Positions 30,274 to 38,467 of a DNA stretch of 64,000 nucleotides are shown in pieces. The stretch spans positions 62,001-126,000 of the forward strand of contig NZ_PCNZ01000006.1 in the NCBI RefSeq assembly GCF_002975175.1, written 5' to 3'. The stretch's first letter is position 1, and every line of letters starts with the position of its first letter. The translations under genes and the position numbers were made by a program. Source of the stretch: Bacillus sp. MYb209 (GTDB lineage Bacteria; Bacillota; Bacilli; Bacillales; Bacillaceae_G). The notes under the pieces were generated by a model. The model saw only the letters and a program-made list of their open reading frames with translations, did no database searches and was not told the origin of the DNA.

Positions 30274-30519
30274 TTATACAAACTTTACTACAACTTCCGT
30301 TTCCACATTACATACTCCGCAATAAAAAATATGATTGCAGTACTCATTTGAATTATTATGTGTTAAACCGTCTACCGCACTTAATAATTCCTGATCCATA
30401 TATGCACTGTAATCATCTATGTAATCTACAGCTTTCCCATAATCTTGGAGTATTCCTTGGCAATTTTGACAAGAATATGTTTGTGATTCTAGCGCGTTGC
30501 AAAGCGGGCAAATCCCCAT
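30274..30519 (-). CDS. Small zinc-ribbon protein of unknown function
   Basis: An 81-residue protein with N-terminal CPLC and CQNC pairs (residues 4-20) and a C-terminal FYCGVCNV, i.e. a likely zinc ribbon plus a further Cys pair. Acidic middle (DYIDDYSAYMDQ). I do not recognise a characterised family. The ATG follows AGGAATAACG. Converges on yheD. Confidence 0.7.
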   Translation of the reverse strand: MGICPLCNALESQTYSCQNCQGILQDYGKAVDYIDDYSAYMDQELLSAVDGLTHNNSNEYCNHIFYCGVCNVETEVVVKFV

Positions 30520-30551
30520 CGTTATTCCTCCATACGTTATCGTTTAAAAAC

Positions 30552-30985
30552 AATTAAAAAGCCTCTATTTTAGATTGAAGAGAGCATCTAGCCGTGCGTA
30601 GACGCGGTCAGTACCTTTTTCTGCCCCACCCTGGGTTAAAATAGAAATATGCCGTTGATACCATTTTAGGTTTTATATTACTAAGCTTTAATTTATCTCA
30701 CTTTAATTACATTTTCGTTTAAAAGCCTCTCTTTTTTAAATGGAAGAGAGCATCTAGCCTTGCATAGGAGCAGTTAGTTCCTTTTCCTGCCCCATCCCGG
30801 GTTAAAACAGAAATACGAAGTTGATACCATTTTCATTTTTGTTTCTCTAATCTTTTTAATAACATCAAGCTAAAAAAACGTCAGCCTTGCATAGGAGCAG
30901 TTAGTTCCTTTTCCTGCCCCATCCCGGATTAAAACAGAAATACACAGTTGATGCCGATTTAATTTTTATTTTACTAAGCTTTAAG
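30552..30985. repeat. Three diverged direct repeats with a shared micro-ORF
   Basis: Conserved cores at about 30580-30666, 30746-30832 and 30880-30960 share CTTGCATAGGAGCAGTTAG and CTGCCCCATCCCGG-like blocks. Copies 1 and 2 also share a left arm AAAAGCCTCT...AGAGAGCATCTAG; copies 1 and 3 share TTACTAAGCTTTAA on the right. Read on the minus strand each core encodes FNPGWGRKR followed two codons later by a stop (18 codons from ATG in copies 1 and 2; no ATG in copy 3). Differences fall largely at third positions. Not bcr1; I cannot name the family. Confidence 0.75.
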
Positions 30986-31128
30986 CACAGCTGATTATAC
31001 ACAGAAAATTAACGCATATGATTTCGCTCTTAGTTTAGCCTTCTTTCTTAAAAATACAACGATTACTCTTATTTCATACTTTACGAAATGATGAAACGTT
31101 TTTTACAAAATTTACAAATTATTATTTT

Positions 31129-31157
31129 GTATATCTTTCTAGGTAACATCCATACTA
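31129..31157 (+). promoter_or_regulatory. Sigma-G/sigma-F-type promoter before the SASP gene
   Basis: GTATA (31129-31133) and CATACTA (31151-31157) spaced by 17 bases match the forespore sigma consensus (GHATR / CATNHTA). This predicts a start near 31164, upstream of the tRNA-like element, and forespore expression as known for SASP genes. Confidence 0.7.
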
Positions 31158-31179
31158 TGAGTACAAACTTAATTACCGA

Positions 31180-31233
31180 TGGATTAGCGCCAAACGGGGC
31201 GATAATCTGGTTCAAATCCAGCTAGTCCAACCA
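31180..31233 (+). ncRNA. tRNA-like RNA with T-arm and encoded CCA in the SASP leader
   Basis: TGGATTAG (31180-31187) pairs with CTAGTCCA (31222-31229), 8 bp with one G-T; a T-arm CTGG/CCAG encloses a classical seven-base T loop TTCAAAT (31211-31217); the acceptor is followed by A (31230) and CCA (31231-31233). Acceptor plus T stem total 12 bp, the length of a normal tRNA minihelix. In place of D and anticodon arms there is one 4-bp hairpin CGCC/GGCG (31188-31201). A stationary-phase tRNA-like RNA called tRNA-Other has been described in B. cereus; whether this is that RNA I cannot tell from the sequence alone. Confidence 0.55.
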
Positions 31234-31269
31234 AAAAAACTTTTATAACTCTAAGGAGGATATATTCCT

Positions 31270-31473
31270 ATGGCAAACCAAAGTTCTTACAATCAATTAG
31301 TAGTACCAGGTGCAACAGCAGCAATCGATCAAATGAAGTACGAAATCGCTCAAGAATTTGGTGTACAATTAGGAGCAGATTCTACGGCTCGCGCTAACGG
31401 TTCTGTTGGGGGAGAAATTACAAAACGTTTAGTTGCAATGGCTGAGCAAAGCCTTGGCGGATTCCAAAAATAA
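31270..31473 (+). CDS. Alpha/beta-type small acid-soluble spore protein
   Basis: A 67-residue SASP. Diagnostic blocks are [16 protein letters not shown], with the GPR protease site in YEIAQEF, and [19 protein letters not shown]. These proteins coat and protect forespore DNA and are degraded on germination for amino acids. Ribosome site AAGGAGGATATATTCCT. Expressed in the forespore, consistent with the sigma-G-like promoter upstream. Ends at a perfect palindromic terminator. Confidence 0.97.
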   Translation: MANQSSYNQLVVPGATAAIDQMKYEIAQEFGVQLGADSTARANGSVGGEITKRLVAMAEQSLGGFQK

Positions 31474-31487
31474 ATATATATGGCAAA

Positions 31488-31517
31488 AAGGTCTCAGGGC
31501 ATATGCCCTGAGACCTT
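31488..31517. terminator. Bidirectional palindromic terminator
   Basis: A 30-base perfect palindrome, AAGGTCTCAGGGCAT and its complement, between the SASP and the converging ABC transporter operon. Confidence 0.9.
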
Positions 31518-31524
31518 CCTTAAT

Positions 31525-32259
31525 TTACTGCAACATTTGTAAAAACTTCTTCGTTCGTTCTTCTTTTGGATTTGTAAATACATCTTCCGGTGTACCTTGT
31601 TCGACAACGACACCGCCATCCATGAAAATAACACGGTTCGCAATTTGATGAGCAAAGCGCATTTCATGCGTTACAATGACCATCGTCATTCCTTCTTTAG
31701 CAAGTTCTTTCATAACCTTTAAAACTTCTTGAACTAGCTCAGGATCAAGTGCTGAAGTTGGCTCATCAAATAGTAAAACTTCCGGCTCCATCGCAAGCGC
31801 ACGAGCGATTCCAACACGCTGTTGTTGTCCACCTGATAATTGGAACGGATATAAGTCTACTTTATCCGCAAGACCAACTTTTTCAAGGAAATAGTTTGCT
31901 TTTTTCTTCGCTTCTTCTTTCCCCATCTTTTTCACTGTAACGAGCCCTTCCATTACATTTTGAAGTGCTGTTAAATGCGGGAATAGATTATGGTGCTGGA
32001 ATACCATACCTGTTTGTGTACGAAGATTTACAATATCTTTCTTCAATACTTTTTTAGAAAAATCGAGCTCTTTATTACCGATGCGAATGTTACCAGCGTT
32101 CGGTGTTTCTAGCACGTTGAGGCAACGTAGAAACGTCGTTTTACCAGATCCAGATGGCCCGATAATAACAACAACTTCGCCCTTCTCAACTGATAAATCC
32201 ATATGTTTTAGTACGGTATTATCTCCGAAACTTTTTTGTAAATGTTGAATTGAAATCAT
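31525..32259 (-). CDS. tcyC: Polar amino acid (cystine-type) ABC transporter ATPase
   Basis: A 244-residue ABC ATPase of the polar amino acid importer class. Walker [14 protein letters not shown]-loop [10 protein letters not shown], signature [15 protein letters not shown], Walker [16 protein letters not shown]-loop VTHEM. Last gene of a three-gene operon (binding protein, permease, ATPase) with the same order and sizes as tcyABC. Substrate cystine is inferred from this; glutamine or arginine transporters look similar. Confidence 0.85.
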   Translation of the reverse strand: MISIQHLQKSFGDNTVLKHMDLSVEKGEVVVIIGPSGSGKTTFLRCLNVLETPNAGNIRIGNKELDFSKKVLKKDIVNLRTQTGMVFQHHNLFPHLTALQNVMEGLVTVKKMGKEEAKKKANYFLEKVGLADKVDLYPFQLSGGQQQRVGIARALAMEPEVLLFDEPTSALDPELVQEVLKVMKELAKEGMTMVIVTHEMRFAHQIANRVIFMDGGVVVEQGTPEDVFTNPKEERTKKFLQMLQ

Positions 32260-32287
32260 AAAAACAAAAACTCCTTTTATGAAAGGG

Positions 32288-32992
32288 TTATTTTAGAGTG
32301 TAACGTTCTGAACGTTTTTCTAATATTTGTTGCACGATAGATAATAAGAAGCAAATTACCCAATAAATTAGACCTGCTTCGAAATAAACAATTAAAAACT
32401 CATAGTTCATTGCCGCAATTTCCTGCGCTTTTCGGAACATTTCTGTTACTAAAATTAACGATGCTAATGAAGTATCCTTCACTAAACTAATAAATGTATT
32501 CGAAAGCGGCGGAATAGATACACGCGTTGCTTGCGGTAAAATAACACGTTTTAATGCTTGCGGATATGTCATCCCAATTGTGTAAGCTGCTTCCCACTGT
32601 CCTTTCGGAATAGAAAGAATAGAAGCACGAATAATTTCAGATGCATATGCACCGACATTTAATGAAAAACCAACAATTGCTGCTGTATATGGCTCAACCT
32701 CAATATTAAGAGTTGGAAGGCCATAGAAAATAATAAATAACTGTACAAGAAGTGGCGTTCCGCGAATGATAGATACATAGATACGAGCAATCCATTGTAA
32801 AATACGACTACCTGAAATACGCGCGAGCGCTGTTAACGTCGCAAGTATAATACCGATAATAAATGTAATAAGCGTTAACGGAATTGTCGTAAAGACAGCT
32901 TCCTTCAGCATAGGCGAGAAGGAAGTCTGCATAATATCTATCCATGTAGACAATCGATCTGAGACCACTGCACTACTTAGAAACATTTTCAC
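32288..32992 (-). CDS. tcyB: Polar amino acid (cystine-type) ABC transporter permease
   Basis: A 234-residue permease of the HisM/GlnP class. Segments near residues 38-60, 75-95 and the EAA loop [23 protein letters not shown] (about 148-170) mark it. It overlaps the end of the binding-protein gene by 20 bases; the true start may be the ATG two codons in. Length equals TcyB of B. subtilis. Forms the membrane channel with the ATPase downstream. Confidence 0.85.
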   Translation of the reverse strand: MKMFLSSAVVSDRLSTWIDIMQTSFSPMLKEAVFTTIPLTLITFIIGIILATLTALARISGSRILQWIARIYVSIIRGTPLLVQLFIIFYGLPTLNIEVEPYTAAIVGFSLNVGAYASEIIRASILSIPKGQWEAAYTIGMTYPQALKRVILPQATRVSIPPLSNTFISLVKDTSLASLILVTEMFRKAQEIAAMNYEFLIVYFEAGLIYWVICFLLSIVQQILEKRSERYTLK

Positions 32993-33770
32993 CGAACCAT
33001 TTTTTCGTTATTTTATCGTACGTACCATCTTTTTTCATATCTTCTAACGCTTTATTTACCTCTTGTACAAGTTTGTCGCTACCTTTACGGAATAAGAATC
33101 CACTTTGTGATGCTTCTTTTTCTGTGTCTACAATTTTAATTTTCGCATCTTTTTTCGTTTCTAAATAGTTTAACACTGATAATTTATCATTGATTGTGAA
33201 ATCAACGCGGCCAGAATTTAACAATTCAGCTGCTTGGCTAAATCCTTCCACACCCTCGATTTCTGCACCATTTTTCTTAGCGATATCTGCATAGTTACTC
33301 GTTAAAGATTGTGCCCCTTTTAACCCTTTCACATCAGCAAAAGTAGCAGGTTTATCTTTATCTTTCGCAATAACTAATGCTGCTGAAGAAGAAATGTATG
33401 GACTAGAGAAATCATATTTCTTTTGACGATCTTCACGAATACCAACTTCGTTCGCCACCATGTCGAAACGTTTCGCATCTACTCCTGCAAGTAAGCTATC
33501 CCATTGTGTTTCTTTAAATACAGGTTTTACACCTAAACGTTTTGCAACTTCTTCTGCTAATTCAACGTCAAATCCAGTTAATTTATTACTTGAATCGTGG
33601 AACGTAAATGGTGGATATGTACCTTCTGTACCAATTACAAGCTCACCGCTTTGTTTTATCTTCTGTAACGCATCTTGACTAGCTGTATCTTTTTTCTCTT
33701 CTTTGCCGCAGCCCGCTACAATCCCAATCGCTAATGTAGTTACTGCAAGCACTGAAAATAATTTTTTCAT
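32973..33770 (-). CDS. tcyA: Amino acid (cystine-type) ABC transporter binding lipoprotein
   Basis: A 265-residue solute-binding protein of family 3. Signal peptide with lipobox GIVAGCGK (Cys near residue 21), then LVIGTEGTYPPFTFHD, LTGFDVELAEEVAKRLG and the KFDMVANEVGIREDRQ region. Anchored outside the membrane to deliver its amino acid to the permease. Start behind GGAGGAC. About 300 bases upstream of it (33771-34039) I see only AT-rich promoter-like DNA and no riboswitch. Confidence 0.85.
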   Translation of the reverse strand: MKKLFSVLAVTTLAIGIVAGCGKEEKKDTASQDALQKIKQSGELVIGTEGTYPPFTFHDSSNKLTGFDVELAEEVAKRLGVKPVFKETQWDSLLAGVDAKRFDMVANEVGIREDRQKKYDFSSPYISSSAALVIAKDKDKPATFADVKGLKGAQSLTSNYADIAKKNGAEIEGVEGFSQAAELLNSGRVDFTINDKLSVLNYLETKKDAKIKIVDTEKEASQSGFLFRKGSDKLVQEVNKALEDMKKDGTYDKITKKWFGENVSK

Positions 33771-34039
33771 GATAGTAGTCCTCCAAGTATTCTGATAGGA
33801 ATTTAAAAACTATATTGATTGTATGCAATTTCGAACAATTTTTCAATGAAAATGTTCTTATTTAGTTTATCCTTTTTCTTCATAATCAAACAAAATGGCA
33901 AAATACTGCTACATACAAAAAATAAGTAACATTTTTAAATATAGCATTTATAAAGAAAAAGGTAAAACAATACTTACTTATTTATAAGTTTTTCTACCGG
34001 TGAAATATATTAACTGCTCAACGGACAATCCAATCAAAA

Positions 34040-34066
34040 AAGAACTTGCGAAAATCGCAAGTTCTT
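34040..34066 (-). terminator. Terminator of bmrCD
   Basis: AGAACTTGCG and its complement around AAAAT, directly after the bmrD stop. Confidence 0.88.
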
Positions 34067-34073
34067 CTAAAAA

Positions 34074-36074
34074 TTAAGCGCTCTGGTTTCCTTCCATTTG
34101 CGTTTTGTACATATCGTAATAACGCCCGCGCTTTTTCATTAATTCATCATGGGAACCTTTTTCCAAAATCGTTCCTCTATCGAGCACAATAATTTGATTA
34201 GCGCTTTTAATTGTTGAAAGACGATGAGCGATAATAAACGTCGTTCGTCCTTTTTTCACAACTTCTAGCGCTTGTTGAATCATCGCTTCTGTTTCTGTAT
34301 CAATACTGGAAGTCGCTTCATCTAAAATTAAAATCGCCGGATCAAAAGCAAGTGCCCTAGCAAACGATATAAGCTGACGTTCTCCGGTTGAAAGTGTACT
34401 TCCTTTCTCCGTAATTTCTTCATCTAAATTGTTTGCAAACCTTTCAGCACCAACATCACGTAACGCCTTTACGATGCGATCTTTTGAAATTCCTTCATTT
34501 TCTAAGCTTACATTGGATGCCACTGTCCCGCTAAATAAAAACGGATCTTGCAATACAATTCCCATATGTTCACGTGTTGCTTGTTTCGGCATCTCTGTTA
34601 CATCGTGACCATCAATCGTAAGCTTCCCTTTTTGAAATTCATAAAATTGAAAGAGCACATTCATAATGGAACTTTTTCCTGATCCAGTATGGCCAACAAG
34701 TGCCACTGTCTCCCCTTGTTTCGCTTCAAAAGAAATATTTTTTAACACTTCATCTTTTCCATTGTAAGAAAACGAAACATTATCGAATTTCACATTTCCG
34801 GTTAAGCGAGGCATACGTTCTTCTTCTACTGCCTCTCCCTTTTCCTCTAGCAATTCAAAGACACGCTCTGATGCAACACGCGATTGCTCTAAGTTAGCAA
34901 GTTGGTTCACCATATTCGTAATTGGCGAGAATAGCCTCGTTAAATAATCGACGAAAGCATAAAGTATCCCGAGTGAAACGATGCCCGAAGCGCTTAATGA
35001 AGCACCACCGAAATACCAAATTACACCTGTAAAAGCGATGTTTCTTAATACAGACACTAAATTATGCGAAGTTGCTGCATTTAAATTTAAAATTTTATTT
35101 TGATATTTAAAATAATCGCCATTGAGCTCTTCAAATTCCTTCTTCGTTTCACGCTCTTGACGAAATGCTTGAATAATTGGCATCCCTTGAATCGATTCAT
35201 TCACTGTTCCGTTAATATCCGATAAACGCGAACGCATTTTATGATTGTATACAGACGCATACTTTCTATACATAATCGCCCAAACAATTAAAATCGGGAT
35301 AATTAATAAACAGAACATCGCGAGTTTCACATCGAGTAAGAATAGAGCAGCGAAAATCCCGATAATATAAATAATGCTAGAGACGAATGTCGCAAGTACT
35401 GTTACATATAAGTCACGAATCGCCTCTGTATCATTCGTTACACGCGAAACAATTTTCCCTGCTGGTAAATGGTCAAAATAACGAATTGGCAACGTTTGAA
35501 TATGGGAAAAGACGTCTTCCCTCATAATTTGAATAATTTTGTTTGCCGCCTTCTGTAAGAAGAACTGCTTTCCGTATGCAAATAATGATACGACTACTAA
35601 TAAAGCGAAATAACCACCGCCAAGTAATAGTAAACGATTTATTTCCGGTTTATAAAACGCAAATACTTCTTCTTTCGTTAAGGCTTTCACTTTATACACT
35701 TGCACTGCCTTACCACTTTTTACTGTAACTACATCACCCTTAACAGTACGAGTTCCTTCAAGCGTTATTTTATTCGGCACAAAATAGTACTGAAAACCAA
35801 CTTGAATCACTCGGACTTCTTTCCCTTTTTTCTCACCTTGTTCAAAGCGATCACTTCGCTTATAAAAGGCGCCATTATATGAAACTGCATCCTCACTCTT
35901 TTCTGTTTCATACCAAGGTCTCTCTATTCCAACGATATGCTCATCAATCATCGTTTTTGCGACGAAAGGACCCGCGAGTTCTGCAATAACAAAAACAAAT
36001 AGCATCGCCATCGCTGCAAAGATCGGCCCCTTCACTTTCATCGCATATTGAAACACTCGTTTTGAAACACTCAT
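34074..36074 (-). CDS. bmrD: Heterodimeric multidrug ABC exporter subunit BmrD (YheH)
   Basis: A 666-residue ABC exporter half. Membrane domain about 1-390 with an insertion of about 90 residues after the first helix (IDEHIVGIERPWYE onward) typical of the YheH subunit; nucleotide domain with Walker A GHTGSGKSSIMN, signature LSTGERQLISFARAL and Walker B AILILDEATSSID. In BmrCD this subunit supplies the canonical site residues. Start ATG overlaps the bmrC stop (ATGA), so translation is coupled. Exports several drugs in B. subtilis. Confidence 0.9.
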   Translation of the reverse strand: MSVSKRVFQYAMKVKGPIFAAMAMLFVFVIAELAGPFVAKTMIDEHIVGIERPWYETEKSEDAVSYNGAFYKRSDRFEQGEKKGKEVRVIQVGFQYYFVPNKITLEGTRTVKGDVVTVKSGKAVQVYKVKALTKEEVFAFYKPEINRLLLLGGGYFALLVVVSLFAYGKQFFLQKAANKIIQIMREDVFSHIQTLPIRYFDHLPAGKIVSRVTNDTEAIRDLYVTVLATFVSSIIYIIGIFAALFLLDVKLAMFCLLIIPILIVWAIMYRKYASVYNHKMRSRLSDINGTVNESIQGMPIIQAFRQERETKKEFEELNGDYFKYQNKILNLNAATSHNLVSVLRNIAFTGVIWYFGGASLSASGIVSLGILYAFVDYLTRLFSPITNMVNQLANLEQSRVASERVFELLEEKGEAVEEERMPRLTGNVKFDNVSFSYNGKDEVLKNISFEAKQGETVALVGHTGSGKSSIMNVLFQFYEFQKGKLTIDGHDVTEMPKQATREHMGIVLQDPFLFSGTVASNVSLENEGISKDRIVKALRDVGAERFANNLDEEITEKGSTLSTGERQLISFARALAFDPAILILDEATSSIDTETEAMIQQALEVVKKGRTTFIIAHRLSTIKSANQIIVLDRGTILEKGSHDELMKKRGRYYDMYKTQMEGNQSA

Positions 36075-37831
36075 ATTTTCACCCCGCTATCCGCACTTTC
36101 ACTTTCACCTTGTTGTCTGTCGAACTGCTCAGCATACCAGCCCCCATTTCGAACGAGCGCTTCATGCGAACCTTCTTCAATAACCTCACCGTTATCCATA
36201 ACGAGAATCCAATCAGCATGCTGCACCGCTGATAAACGATGCGTCGTTATAATTGTCGTCTTCCCGCTTCTTTCTGTTCGTATATTTTCAATAATTGCTG
36301 CTTCTGTGCGAGCATCAACAGCTGATAAAGAATCGTCCAAAATTAAAATTTCCGGATTTTGAATAACAGCCCTCGCAATAGAAATCCTTTGCTTTTGCCC
36401 ACCTGATAAAGAAACACCTTTCTCCCCAACAAGCGTTTCTAAACCTTCTGGTAAAAACTCTAAATCTTTTTTAAACGCAGCTATTTCAATCGCTTTTTCA
36501 AGTTCTTCTTCAGTCGCTTCTCTGTTTCCAAATAAAATATTTTCTTTCGCTGTTTTTGAGAACAAAATGTGTTCCTGAGGTACATACCCAATCCAGCCAA
36601 GTACGTTATCATTCGTAATTTTATCTAGCTTCACATCAGAAACCGCAATATCACCTTCCCCAAGTGGGTATTGACGAAGAAGTTGACGAACGAGCGTCGT
36701 TTTCCCGCTTCCTGTTTTCCCAACAACTCCAAGTGTGTCTCCTTGTTTTAATGAGAACGAAACATTTTTTAAATTTGTTTCAATTGATGAAGGATATGAA
36801 AAAGTAACGTTATCAAACTGAATGTAATCTGGCTCTTGTACAACCTTTGGATTTTTCGGATTCTTTACATCTGGCTCATAAGCTAACGTTTCATTTACAC
36901 GATCTAACGAAGCATTTCCTCTTTGCATAACATTAATCAATTCACCAATTGCAAACATCGGCCAAATCATCATCCCTAAATAGACGTTAAAAGAAACGAG
37001 CTCACCGAGTGTCACTGTTGATTGAAATACGAGATATGCACCGTACACTAAACCAATTAAATAACTAAGACCGACGAGCATTTTCACAGTTGGCTGGAAT
37101 AATGCATCGATTCTTGCTACTCTCATATTTTTCTCGTATACGTCATCTCCTAAATGATGAAACCTTTCTTGATCAGCGTTCTCCTGTACGTACGCACGAA
37201 TAACGCGTACACCCGCAATTGATTCAAGCACTTTATCGTTCATATCCCCGAACGCATCTTGCGCGACTGTAAATCTTTCATGCAATTTCTTTCCGTATAT
37301 ATTCATTGCAAACGCCATAATCGGAAGCGGTATAAGCGCAGCAAATGTTAGCTGCCAACTAATTGAAAAGCCCATCATACAAACGATTGTAAGCATATAT
37401 AGACTAGAATCAACGAGCGTTAATATACCAAATCCAGCTGTCATGGAGATTGCTTTTAAATCATTTGTCGCTCTCGCCATTAAATCGCCAGTACGATTTT
37501 TTTGATAAAACGTCGGTGTCATCTTAAGTAAATGCCCCATAAATTTTGAACGCATCGTTTTCTCAAGTACGAATGCACCGCCAAATAGTTGGTGCTGCCA
37601 AATGAAAGTAAGCACGTACCCACCAATCGTTACCCCAAGTAAAATAAAAATATATTGCATAATCGCCTCGTTCGTTAAGGCTCCTGTTTTAATATTATCA
37701 ATTGTAATTCCTAACACTTTCGGAGGAATTACCTCTATCACGTTTACAATTAAAAGTACCCCAATTGCGATACTATACCTTTTCCAATGCTCCCTAAAAA
37801 ACCAGCTTAACTTTAGTAATACTGAAAACAA
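36071..37831 (-). CDS. bmrC: Heterodimeric multidrug ABC exporter subunit BmrC (YheI)
   Basis: A 586-residue ABC exporter half, length matching BmrC. Walker A GKTGSGKTTLVRQ, signature VSLSGGQKQRISIARAV, and Walker B EILILDDSLSAVD, where the usual catalytic Glu after the Walker B Asp is Asp, the degenerate site expected of this subunit. Start is TTG at 37831 behind AAAGGAGAGG. Preceded by a leader peptide and terminator, so induced by attenuation; overlaps bmrD by four bases. Confidence 0.9.
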   Translation of the reverse strand: MFSVLLKLSWFFREHWKRYSIAIGVLLIVNVIEVIPPKVLGITIDNIKTGALTNEAIMQYIFILLGVTIGGYVLTFIWQHQLFGGAFVLEKTMRSKFMGHLLKMTPTFYQKNRTGDLMARATNDLKAISMTAGFGILTLVDSSLYMLTIVCMMGFSISWQLTFAALIPLPIMAFAMNIYGKKLHERFTVAQDAFGDMNDKVLESIAGVRVIRAYVQENADQERFHHLGDDVYEKNMRVARIDALFQPTVKMLVGLSYLIGLVYGAYLVFQSTVTLGELVSFNVYLGMMIWPMFAIGELINVMQRGNASLDRVNETLAYEPDVKNPKNPKVVQEPDYIQFDNVTFSYPSSIETNLKNVSFSLKQGDTLGVVGKTGSGKTTLVRQLLRQYPLGEGDIAVSDVKLDKITNDNVLGWIGYVPQEHILFSKTAKENILFGNREATEEELEKAIEIAAFKKDLEFLPEGLETLVGEKGVSLSGGQKQRISIARAVIQNPEILILDDSLSAVDARTEAAIIENIRTERSGKTTIITTHRLSAVQHADWILVMDNGEVIEEGSHEALVRNGGWYAEQFDRQQGESESADSGVKI

Positions 37832-37988
37832 TGTAACCTCTCCTTTCTCGTTCTCATTTGACCCTCATTTTTTATCCGCTATCCAAATCCATCACATTTA
37901 CATTTCGTAAGCCATACAATTTCTTCACATTTTTCCACCTTCCAAATTCTGATTTTTTATAGTAACTACGAAAACAAGGAAGATAAAC

Positions 37989-38020
37989 AAAAAAAAGCAT
38001 ACCGCCGCTTGACGATATGC
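37989..38020 (-). terminator. Leader terminator of the bmr attenuator
   Basis: On the minus strand GCATATCGTC pairs with GGCGGTATGC (10 bp with G-T pairs) around AAGC, followed by seven or more T. It lies between the leader peptide and bmrC, with 157 bases still to the bmrC start. Confidence 0.8.
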
Positions 38021-38034
38021 AATAGAATGCATAA

Positions 38035-38067
38035 AAGCGTACGTTACGATATACGCAACGTACGCTT
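38035..38067 (-). promoter_or_regulatory. Second hairpin of the bmr attenuator
   Basis: AAGCGTACGTT and AACGTACGCTT form an 11-bp perfect stem just after the leader peptide stop. A ribosome held on the leader could change folding here and, by inference, prevent the terminator at 37989. Confidence 0.6.
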
Positions 38068-38086
38068 CTCATAAGACACAAAGGTC

Positions 38087-38173
38087 CTATATATCCGCAC
38101 GGGTTGCGTAATGATATGAATGTTTTCCGCCATTTAACAGAGCTAAGCCCATTACATTTACGATTACAATCAT
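38087..38173 (-). CDS. Leader peptide of bmrCD (BmrB-like)
   Basis: A 28-residue frame from ATG 38173 to TAG 38087 behind AAGGGGGTGTGCGTA. The peptide begins MIVIVNVMGLALLNGG and ends in HSYHYATRADI. In B. subtilis bmrCD is controlled by translation of a leader ORF, so that antibiotics stalling ribosomes allow read-through; the arrangement here (peptide, hairpin, terminator, TTG-started bmrC) fits the same logic. The peptide sequence itself is not one I can match by memory. Confidence 0.65.
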   Translation of the reverse strand: MIVIVNVMGLALLNGGKHSYHYATRADI

Positions 38174-38467
38174 TACGCACACCCCCTTCATTTATTTTCC
38201 ATTTATAATCTTACAACTTTATTGAGTATTCTGTCAATTGTTTTTTTCCCTTTAGAATAAAATAATCTTTTATCACAAAAAATGAAAGTGATGCATTCTA
38301 CTTATAATTCAGTTTGAAATAAGGGAATCTTCTGTAAGAAAGGGCATACAAAATAAAAAAATGGTAAGAAATCGTTTTCACAAACATTTCATTTGAAAAA
38401 TATTATCAAACCACCTACAATCACCTTATACTCACTCTTACAAGTTGCTATTTTAGGAGGACTAATC

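Noticed and set aside
33771-34039. S-box or T-box upstream of the cystine-type transporter
   Set aside because: Neither the AAGAGAGGTGGAGGGA-like S-box core nor a T-box TGGNACCGCG is present.
37872-38180. A 102-codon minus-strand frame overlapping the bmr leader
   Set aside because: It begins at a GTG inside the leader ribosome site, runs through the attenuator hairpins, and has an implausible composition; the shorter leader peptide in another frame has the proper start context.
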